From assembly GCF_001039355.2 (NCBI RefSeq), contig NW_019773657.1, positions 15,416 through 65,905 of the forward strand: a DNA stretch of 50,490 nucleotides. Reading direction: 5' to 3'. A model generated the notes under the pieces. The model had not been told where the DNA came from. It made no database searches and saw only the letters and a list, made by a program, of their open reading frames with translations. Of this stretch, positions 22,405 through 32,571 are shown in pieces; the stretch's first letter is position 1, and every line of letters starts with the position of its first letter. The stretch comes from Lingula anatina (taxonomy: Eukaryota; Brachiopoda; Lingulata; Lingulida; Lingulidae). Made by a program: the position numbers and the translations under genes.

Positions 22405-23685
22405 ATTAAATTATGTACATCTTTAAATGGTAACAATAATTTAACATTAGGTAAAATTATTTACTACATACTGTATATTAAACGGCACACGTCACGTAGA
22501 CCCGCCTCTCAAAAGATGCTTTACCGAGCTTAAATCTGACACAGGATATATACACCTTATCATAGGTAAAATAAAAAACATTTTTCGCTTTTGAATTTCA
22601 ACCGACCACCAAAAGGGACAAGGGACCAGTGACGCTTCTCCATTGACAGGCGTGTGATGACAACATGTAGGCCTACCGAGTTGAAACAATTCTCTCAAAC
22701 TTCTTAACATTCATAGCCGTATAAATGTCTGAGACGGTGAGGTCAGGATTAATCTCTCTCTACAATACAGCCTTACAATTTTGAGACACACGAAGTGGGC
22801 TTTTTTACAGTTCGATATTTCAACTTCCCCATGATTATTATGGTGCAAAACACCGCTTAGGTATTTGAATGTGTTTGGATAAGCCATGTAAATAAAAGTG
22901 GGTCATCAAATACGTTTTCTCGCTGTTCAAGACCCTTTACCATGAAGATATCCTAAGCGACTTTTACGAAGGCTTCCGTGTCGTCAGAGGTCGTCCCTTT
23001 TACGTCTAGCAGTGTAATTACCTTTACGTGACCTCTACCAGTTAAGCGCTAAATATTATATACCCGTCCATGAAAAATATTGAAAAATTGTTGAATCTAT
23101 AATACGCCATTTAACTACGAATGGGAAATCGAGAATTTTATCAACAAATAAGACACATTTCGTAATGTTTGGTTTTTTTCTACCATATACCTTCCAACTG
23201 TTGAAGACTGAGTAAAGATAAAATAAAATAATCTAACATGTAGGCCTACCGTGCGTACTATATGCACTACCAACGAAGGACACGCACAGTACACATTCAT
23301 AATCACATGAACATAAACATTTACTACATTCTGCCTGGGTCACAGATTGATTTTTTCACTAGATATTCACTCTGGCTAATCAATGAGTTACATATTTAGC
23401 TCACTGGCCTAATTCATGACATGATTTTCTGTTCTCGCGTTGGAGAAACGTGCACATAATTGATCTACGACCCTGGTATAGGGTAAACATACTTATAATG
23501 CTACAAACAATTTTTGCTCTGTTTAATAATTACATGAACAGTTTTATGGCGAAGGGAGTCACTGGGATATTCGACACAGGCAATGATAATAATGCGATAA
23601 GGCTAATAAATTATGATAATGTAATTGAAATTAATTGAAAAGAAAGATGTAATTATTTAAGGTGGGGGTGCAAATGCGCCACACA

Positions 23686-23701
23686 CAAAAAAAAAAAAAA
23701 A

Positions 23702-23736
<35 letters not shown>

Positions 23737-23738
23737 CA
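23686..23738. repeat. Poly-A and (AAAT)n microsatellite upstream of gene C
   Basis: Poly-A followed by about ten AAAT units, about 160 bp before the first recognised gene C exon. Confidence 0.9.
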
Positions 23739-23895
23739 CAGCCGCCAAATAATAAAGTCCCAGGCTATTGAGTGCATTCATTCATTTTCAATTTTTTTCT
23801 TTAGAGGTATACCTCCTCTCTACATTTACAAGGAGAATGCAAGTACAATCATAACAGCAATGGTGTATTAATAGTAATCTCTCTTGTGTCCATAG

Positions 23896-26800
23896 ATGCC
23901 CGCCATATTCTCCCAACCGCTGGAAAAACAGGAGTTGCAGATCAATGCGATCGACGTCGAGGTAGTCGTGGGCGTTGACATGACAAAATTAAAGGCAGAT
24001 GCATATTGTAACTCTACCGACTCCGATTTGGATTTGATGACAGGTAAACAAGGCCTGTAGCCAGCCATTTTAGAAAGAGTTTCTTTTCCTGAGAGAATGG
24101 ACCTTTAACCATGAACCCTTCTTTTACCTAGATCAAATTTTACCAAAGGCGTACCTTTTGTCGACAAAAAGGGCGGTTCGCTCGAAACCCCTGAATCCCC
24201 CCTGGCTAAGGGCCAGTAAAGTATCACTCAAATAGTGTGTGAATCGCAGCAGTATCATTAGAAGCGTTATGATGTTTTTTCGTAATCTTCATGCATAATG
24301 TTTTGTCGTTTTTTTCTTTCATTCTTTTTTTCTTTTCTTTTTACCCTTTATTTAGTTCCTTACACTATTTTTTCTAGTTGCAAAAAAGGTAATATATTAT
24401 TATATTGAATTTATTTTAAGGTGCTCTTGCGAAACGGTTGCGTATTGTTGGTGGAGTCGAATTTGAAAAGGCATGTCGCGCCGGTAAGGACACCATTATT
24501 TTCTCATCTTGAATTTTACATTCTGTTTTTATATAAACTGTAAGCCAGTATCTTCATAACTGAGTATTCTGACTATCTGTGTCTCACTCGTGTTGTCGTG
24601 ACTATTGCCGTCCCATACATTAGTCCCCTTTTAATGCCCCTTACATTAACTGCCACACTGAATTCTTGTTTTACTTCATATTACTAGTAGGGGTCATTCC
24701 ATGAAAAAGCGACTATCAGAATCACGTCACTGACATTTTAGTAATATTTGTGTAACTGTTTGATATTACAGATATGACTGCATGTGGCGAATAGGCGTGT
24801 TTTTTTTCATTAACGAATTAACATTTCACTTCAGCGAGAACCACGGATGGTGTCGCAGTAACCGTCCCTGGTAAACTGAACTGCAAGCACGTTATTCATC
24901 TGGACATTCACCATCGAGGGTCGTGGAAGGATAAAATGTTGAAAGTGTTGAATAAAGCAGACAGCTTGGGCATAACATCTATCGTAATACCTGCGTTTGG
25001 AACAGGTAGACCTACAATTTTATCTCACGTATTTTTGTGCTTGAAGATGATTTTGTTGCTTTACTAGGGTCCACCATACAAATACACACACACACACACA
25101 CGTTGTTCAACGACATAGTATACCGTAGTCATAAAAGATAATAGATTTTAATAGAGATACGTTGTTTCTGTAATGCTAGAAATCTGTGAACAAAACTTAC
25201 AAAATTTACTTATTGCCTCATTTCGAAGTGCTACCAAAATGTTATAAGGGCATGCATCAATCCATTTAAGGAGCTGGCAGGTGCGACCCCGATGTGGTAT
25301 CTGAAGGAATGTTTGAAGGCGTTGCCCAATACGCTCAAGGTGATAAGTTGACTGTGAAGAAGTTAACGATTGTCGTGTATGAAAAATCTATGGCCGGAAG
25401 TTTTCAAATGGGTAGGTTGGCCTAGAATTTAATGGATGATTTATTATAAAAATCATCCATTATTTAGTTTTGAACTATTTTGCTGATTATTTTTACATGA
25501 AAAGGAAAACATATTCACTAGTATTTCAGCTCTTATAAAACTTTTATGTCTCCTCATTAACGGTAACCATAGCGAAAGTATAATTAAAGGACAAACACAA
25601 ATATGGTCTTTGAAAATTGGCCCGTAGCGGACGCTTTTATTGAAAGGTCCTTCTGGTAAAAGAATAGTGTTAAGTTATTATTTATCATTAGATAATGTTG
25701 AATTAATTAAAATTACGTACTGTTCTAGCATAAATAACTAGAAAAGCACTCAGAGAGCGCAGACCTCCGCCAAGGCAGCAAAGTCTCCATCCAATGCCGT
25801 TTCACCCCTAAATTTTCGATATTTTTGATTATTGAATATTGATTAATTATTGATCCGGATCACCACCAAAAACTAATCATCTGTTCCTTGGCCCACTTCT
25901 GACAGTTCCTGAAAATTTTATCAAAATCGGTCCTTAACTTTTTGAGTTATGTTGAGGACAGACGGACAAAGAGACAAACAAACAGGGGTGAAAACATAAC
26001 CTCCTTGGCGGAGGTTATAAATACCCAAACAAATAGCGCACGTATTTTCATTTGTAGGATTAAATAAAATTCGCCTTGTGTAGTGTTAACACTTAAAAGT
26101 GTCAGTTAAAATATATAGACACAAAAAGTGTAAATCCAAAAAATCGGTACCGATCTCTTGCCTGTCGATTGGCCATATTCAAAGATGCTGGTGGGGTCCT
26201 GAAAAGAAACCTAATTTTTTTGTGGCAGAGCGAGGGGGGTAGGGGATAATGAACCACTTCATCATATCTATAAGTTTTTATTTAATAAATATCCTGCAAT
26301 ATATTTGTTCATAACTTCATGGTAATTTCCTAGGCTCCATCTGCAGAATTATTTATTAAGGTTTCTAAAATGTTTGATACTGAACCTTCTGCAACTGGTT
26401 ATGCAACACTTTGTCAGTTGCCTCTATGGCCACAATAGCAGTCCAATGCACCCTTTTGCATCTTACTCAGGTAGTTTGATAGTCATCAACATCAAAGGGT
26501 GCAAACTCTTGGCGTATCTGATCTTTAAGGGACAATAGAACATTAATTTAAACATTATAAGTCACATCATTAGCATCTTAAAGATGTGACTTTTAACTCC
26601 CATCCACCATAAGCCCTGTGCATTTTCTGCATTTCCACATGAGCAGTTGTATTGGTTTTTATGTCTTTAAACATTATGTGATATTATTTTATGTACTGTC
26701 ATCATTTTTCACATATTGTGATTTTCTTTATGTGAATTTGAACATATGGTCCTGAGACTGTAATCTTATTGACAATGTTACATGTTGTGCTTAATTACAT

Positions 26801-28077
26801 TTTAGTGTTGATTGACTGTCCTGTTATAAGCATTATTTATTATTGCATCAAAATTGATAAAATGACCTATTTTCTGCATCTTTATTTTCTGCTTTTTGCC
26901 TGTACATTTGACAGCTTTGCTGCCTTGTTTATTTCTTCGACTAACTTATTCTAACTATATTTTCAGCAAAAGTGGAAGAACTGTCTAATTGCAGTAAAGA
27001 ATATCAAGACGCCCTGAAAAGTTTCAAACAATCCGCAAAATCGTCCTCATCAAAAAGGTGTGTGTGGTAATTGGTAATTATTGGTAAACCTGAAATTCAT
27101 TCATCGATTTTAAAATGCTAGTCAATAATATCATGTGATGCACATAATAAATGTCAACAATTAAACAATTCTGGACATTTGAAACTTAAGAAAAGATGTT
27201 GAAAATAGTGACTGTCTCTCGGTACGCTGTTATTCACAGAGCAGATAACGAAATATCTTCAGTAGTGGAAGTGGGCAATATGTGATCCCTATGCCTTACA
27301 AACTTTTAAATTAATATTTTATGCTTAAACTTTTAGATACACTTTATCATTACTTGACTATGTTTAATTGACAGCATTTAAGATATTTCAATATTTAAAA
27401 ATACGTTTGAAATTCACACTGTGTCTTGTGTATCTCTGTTACTGAGAGCATCGTTATTGAGTATTACCTACCATCTTTCAGATTTGTAAAATTAAGCACG
27501 CCATATTAAGTGGTCGATACCTTTTTTACAAAGAGAAGAATGCAGAAGGACAAAGTGAACGCCTACTCTCCCATTGAAAAAGAACTTTGGCATGGAACTG
27601 GTAATGATGCTGCTCAGCTAATCAGCAACACTGGTTTTAAGCGCGGTGTTGGAAAGCAGAACGGTAATAATCTTTCGACTGTTCTCTCTCTCTGTCTCTC
27701 TCTCTCTCTCTCTCTCGCACACACACACTTCTTTGCTGCATGCTGTTTCATTCCCACCAACACCAAAAATACCACCAAACATAATGACATAGATATTTTG
27801 TACTGAATTTGTCTCGTTAATTAGTTGGTTTTTAAATACAGGGCGTATTTACGGGGATGGGACCTACTTTGCCAAAGATGCGAGTTATTCCCTTCGTTAT
27901 GGGTCCAATGGAATGTTGATTCTGGCAGATGTACTGACTGGACGTTCTGAAGATGTTGGGCTGAATAACAGGCCTTCCACTCCCCCTGGGATTGATTCAT
28001 TTCGAGCCCAAAGCGGAGAGATATATGTTATCTTCGACGATGCTCAGTCACTTCCAAAATACCTGGTTACAGTATAA
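23896..28077 (+). CDS. Macro domain + PARP catalytic domain, gene C (in-frame stop within catalytic part)
   Basis: Exons: 23896-24043, 24421-24483, 24835-25005, 25271-25411, 26967-27057, 27482-27663, 27842-28077, all GT..AG with agreeing phases (344 codons including the end). Codons 15-175 form a macro domain homologous exon by exon to genes A and B (ADAYCNS, KHVIHLDIHH, PAFGTG at 123-128; second NAAN Asn is Asp42). Codons about 183-343 are an ADP-ribosyltransferase fold: SKEYQDALKSF, LWHGTG (H242), YGDGTYFAKDASY (Y274), EIYVIFDDAQ (I326). The H-Y-I triad is that of mono-ADP-ribosyltransferases such as PARP10; polymerases have Glu. An in-frame TAA (27507-27509, codon 214) falls inside the fold, so the exact product is uncertain. 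It is divergent from gene B. The ATG follows an acceptor, so an upstream exon exists. Confidence 0.85.
24050..24214. mobile_element. Small element with AGGCCTGTAGCCAG ends, 7 bp after a gene C donor
   Basis: Starts AAGGCCTGTAGCCAG and ends CTGGCTAAGGGCC. Internal GGCGGTTCGCTCGAAACCCC resembles the reverse complement of the element at 11761-11924, so it is the same family in opposite orientation. It sits just inside the first intron of gene C. Confidence 0.6.
25763..26015. mobile_element. MITE with ACCTCCGCCAAGG inverted ends
   Basis: Begins ACCTCCGCCAAGG and ends CCTTGGCGGAGGT (perfect 13-bp inverted ends), about 253 bp, in a gene C intron. The inner part (GGTCCTTAACTTTTTGAGTT, GACAGACGGACAAA) resembles a dispersed repeat widespread in animals. 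No coding capacity. Confidence 0.7.
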
Positions 28078-28817
28078 TTACTACTTGCTTGCCATTGGGT
28101 GTGTATTTTGTCATTTTAATTGTTTGTTCAGAATAAGAATTGGATTGCGAACACAAGGATAGTGTGTCAAGATTAAATGATGATTTTCCATCTATTACTG
28201 AAATTTGAATGTAAAGTATTGGTGAATTAATTCATATGCTTTTCTATTTTAATATCAGGCAAAAAAGAAATAACCGTTGATGGAATGGACAGGACAAAAT
28301 GGAAACATGTCTCTGAAGATGATATATAACTCTTATCAGTGTTTAATTGTACGTTTGTGCTCTTAATTTTGCAGTAAAACAGCTTTTATTGGGATAGCAG
28401 TTTTTGAAAACAAACAAAAAAATAAATAAATAAATAAATAAAATAAAATAAAAATAGGACTATGTTGGTTATATGACTATTTAGTTTATATATGCTTGGC
28501 CAAATTCTGAAATGTGTGAATGAAAATGCTAACTGGTTTCAGAACAAGTGAATATTTGGCGCTGTTGTTTTTAATAATTGGACTGATAAACGTACATTTC
28601 TATCAACATCTGTAAATATTGCTTATGTGAGATAATGCTGGGTGTGTACGTACAGGTAGATCGTATGCTTTAGATTGATTTTAGAAATTGTCAGAGCAAG
28701 GCCTAAATACAAACGACCAAGGGATTTTTTTTAAATATTTAATATTCAGGTAGAAATATACTAGTTATTTACTGTAATACGCTCTATACAACTGGGTGCG
28801 TTTAGTTAAGAAAGAGA

Positions 28818-28876
<59 letters not shown>
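28818..28876. repeat. (TA)n microsatellite
   Basis: About 58 bp of uninterrupted TA. The Ile/Tyr repeat ORFs read through it on both strands are artefacts. Confidence 0.95.
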
Positions 28877-28881
<5 letters not shown>

Positions 28882-30844
28882 GCAAAAGGTAACAGTTGGG
28901 GATAGGATACAAGGCTTGAACTTTGAAATATATCAAAATACAGTTGTAAACAGAAAGCTACATCATATAATAAAATTGCTTTATGAACTCGTGTTATACT
29001 TCTTCTCATATGCATTCAGTAACAAAATGACACCCAAAACATGGCGTATAGAGAATAACACGGCCCTTGACGGCCAGTCACTGGAACTTTTATACATATT
29101 ACATAATATCATTCAATAATTCTAAAAAAAAATTCATTAGGCAGAAATAAGATGATGGATTAAAAGGAAAACAACTGTTCACTGTGGGCAAAAAAATTGA
29201 TTTTCCTTGAAGAAAACGACACTTTTTCCATGCTTAATAATGGTTAATGAAGCTTTTCCGACATTAAAGTTATTCCCGATTTTTTTCTAAGTTGAAAGTT
29301 TGGATTCTTAAGAGTTCATTTCAGATGGTTGTTATTTATTAAGGTCACTTGTTCCAATGGCAAGCACGGATTCCAGTATAATTGCGATAACCGCCATTTT
29401 GTTGGTTAAATAGAATTTATAATATTATCCCTTCAGTATGTGCGGCCGACCCTAAGTTTGAGGAAATGAGAAATTGTTTGAACATTTTTTTTTTCACATA
29501 CAGAAAATACACCAACCAAAATACCCTGAAATGTTTCTTCATAAGAAATAATTCATGATGTGCTTTAAAAACTAAGATAAATTTCGTCTATACTGTATAA
29601 CTAACTTATCATATTAATCTGAATTTAGATGAAAATGCCAAGTGCAAATTAAATTACATCCTTAAAATAACTTTGTTTTTAATGTGACTTTAGCAATAAA
29701 TAAATAAATAAACAAATAAATAAATAAATAAATGGTGCAGATAAAGTTACAATCCTTAAAAATTATCTTTCTTTTTATTTAATTAACATTACCGCTTGCA
29801 GTGGAAGCTGGTTGAATGTTTTAAAAACAAGTTCGCCGCTAAAGATAGTGCATTATTTTCAATCAAAACTGACATTTACGTATCATATCACGGAAATAAG
29901 TTCTTAGATTAAAACAGGTCTTGGTAGCCCAAGTAAGGGTCTAGGTAGAAGTCTCAAACGCCGTGGTATCGGTATAAAATGTTCCTGACACATACAGATA
30001 CGAGTTATCGTAACCCTGCTACTCAGTCCATAAAACATATTTACTCTTTGTGATACCAAATAGTTTATTTACACAATACATGTACAACCAGGCAGTAATA
30101 TAAGGCACACTCATGAGATTTATTTAATGTTAATCAATAAATACAATTATATATTCACGATAAAAAAAATTGCTGTTTTCCACCCTTCATATAAAAAAAA
30201 AAACTACACATCTGCACCTATACATATTAATGGAAAAATATTTTGCTTGCAAAGAGTTCGGTTTTTAGATACGCCGTGTGTCTTAGATGAGGGGCGGGTT
30301 GGGGTGGGGATGGTTTTAACGTTTAGGGGGTGAGTCACATACAGGCTAATCCATCAAATTTCCGAGGGGAGGGGAGAGGATATGATATTTTGCACTTCAG
30401 TTGGCCATTCATACACCGACGGTTTACTGAGTAAGGGAGAGGTATGTGTTCTTTTCGCTTCAAGATGCCTCGTATCGATGTGAAGAGACAGACAAAGTTC
30501 AGATAAAACAGAGTACGGGAAGGGAGGAGAGCACTAGTGTCACACCCTGGATGCAACAGTTTTATATAGAACGCCGGTCACGTGATCATAACATCGCTAT
30601 GTCATGACTACCAACTTTCTTCACATAAGAAGGAAAATTAACACCTATTTTGCCGTCATATTAAATTGCTGATAAATGTACATGTATATTTACTCTTTCT
30701 CCTGTCTGTTTTTTTTCTTTCCTTCTTGTTTCTCTGGGAAATATTTTTATACACCCCATTACAATATTTGTGCAATAGGAGCCCCGTTTCCTTACCCTAG
30801 GTTATAGATTTCAGTTTTGCTAGGAGTCATTTTGAGGAAGAATA

Positions 30845-31144
30845 TAACGCTTGTCAAAGAGAGCACTACTGCACCCCCCCCCATTCCATTTTTGATAAAA
30901 AAAATTGCACAAAAAAAAAAAATAATAATAATAATAAAAATAAATAAACATCTAGATGAATTATAGCTGTAAACCGTACCAAATGACGCCATTTGCCCTC
31001 CAAAACACCAAAATTTTGTGGCCCTTGAGCGTGCCCTGAACATAACACCAAGTGGGTGAGGGTCGGCCTTGCAATCCGAGGCATGTAAATCCCTAAAAAA
31101 CCGGACCCCCACCCCTCCCTGAAAATATCCTGGATCCGCCCCTG
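30845..31144. mobile_element. hAT-like dispersed repeat fragment
   Basis: Right end CCTGGATCCGCCCCTG (to 31144) and inner AAACCGTACCAAATGACGCC and GAGCGTGCCCTGAACA match the elements at 4812-5051 and 41335-41575. The left end is not clear and includes poly-C and poly-A runs. Confidence 0.6.
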
Positions 31145-32484
31145 ATAGTTCTAAATTTGAAAAATAAAGACCGAAGCTGATATACCCTTCTGTATGCGGA
31201 GGAAAGTTTACTAACAGTAAACTTTAGGACTTTAACTTACTTAACAGGAATGTCAGCCGTTGACACAAAACATTAAGTTGATTTTACTTGTTTTAAAATA
31301 GACCTACATACAATCAATATATACAATAGTTGACACGGCATTAAGAACACACCTAGCGTATGATAATGAAATACTTGATATAGATACTAGATCCCATTAA
31401 CCATGCATAAAGCAGATATTTAAAAATAAAAATAAATTGAATAAATGACATATTTCATGTACATAAACAAAAAAAAACTTTGTGAAAAAATAGTATGACC
31501 AATGTGAAGATATTGATTTTATTAATACAAAAGTGATTTCTTTCATGCAAATTTTACCCGAGAATTTAATGTATTATTTAATATCATTAAAAAAATTTGT
31601 GCACCTAGCAATGAGCACAAATCAAAACATTTAGTTCAGATTACAAAAGGGCTGAAGGACAATACAATACTTTTTTTTTCTTTCCATTTCAAGAAAAATT
31701 AAATTTTTACAGTGTGTGTTTATAGTCGTTTTATCAATATTAAAAAAACTTGGGATATTAGGGCAATGATATGACTTGCTGGTGATTGTAACCTCCAACC
31801 TGATGGACACTGATATGTCTGAGTGCAAAAATTAACTTGTTTGAACTATTGATTAACCTCCATGTAAGGTATACTGCAACAAAGTTTTGTAGGCCCATGA
31901 TGTAAAGAATGTATATTCGTTTCAGCATTATAAATTACAAGATGATAATAAAGGTTTTGGACTGTCAGGCACGACTTCTTGCTTAATAACATTGTGGACC
32001 GACCATAGTGTACAACATACAGGAAATATGCTATGAGCTAACCCTGCCCTCTGAACCGAGTAGTCACTCTAGTATACAAGTTTGTAACTGACTACCCTGG
32101 CCTACAGCGACCTTTGTGGGCAGTGATCAGGAGTAACAATAGTGGGAAGGAATTCTTCTCTACCACATCAAGGGGATTGAACTCCCAAAACATACAAATA
32201 TATTGAAAAGGCAGGATAAAGCATGTTGTCTTGGGTTTGTCTACTCAAAATATTTCGAGTTTGCAAATTCAACCCTATGGTTCAATAAGCCAAATGTCAC
32301 GTTTTAAGGGTCCTCCTCCATGTCCAGTTGCTAATTAAACACACTATCACATCAACATATTCACAAAAAGCAAGAAAGGAAGGTAGAATACATTTATCAT
32401 CAAAACTAAAGAACTACACTAACTTGATTGTGCACATGCAAATAACATTATTATGTACAAGTTGTGCATGAATGTCCTATTTTT

Positions 32485-32490
32485 TTTATT
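32485..32490 (-). other. Candidate polyadenylation signal of the zinc-finger gene
   Basis: AATAAA on the minus strand about 80 nt after the stop codon at 32572. Confidence 0.45.
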
Positions 32491-32571
32491 TTCTTTAAAG
32501 AACAACAATGTATTTCTCATGAATTTACAATTCTTGCATCATAACAAAGTTTATACCACTCCAATCAAAGT

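Larger units (their letters stand above)
28078..32571. other. Intergenic DNA, repeat-rich
   Basis: Holds the gene C 3' flank, AAAT repeats (28420-28455, 29696-29735), the TA tract at 28818, a dispersed hAT-like fragment (about 30845-31144) and AT-rich filler. I see no exon with good coding character and no tRNA-like sequence. Confidence 0.5.

Noticed and set aside
28258-28330. Possible extra gene C exon reading GKKEITVDGMDRTKWKHVS after CAG
   Set aside because: The catalytic domain already ends normally (PKYLVTV, stop at 28075); no donor or recognisable domain follows. Kept only as a remote alternative terminal exon.
28796-29119. ORF with a run of Ile-Tyr repeats
   Set aside because: Translation of the TA microsatellite.
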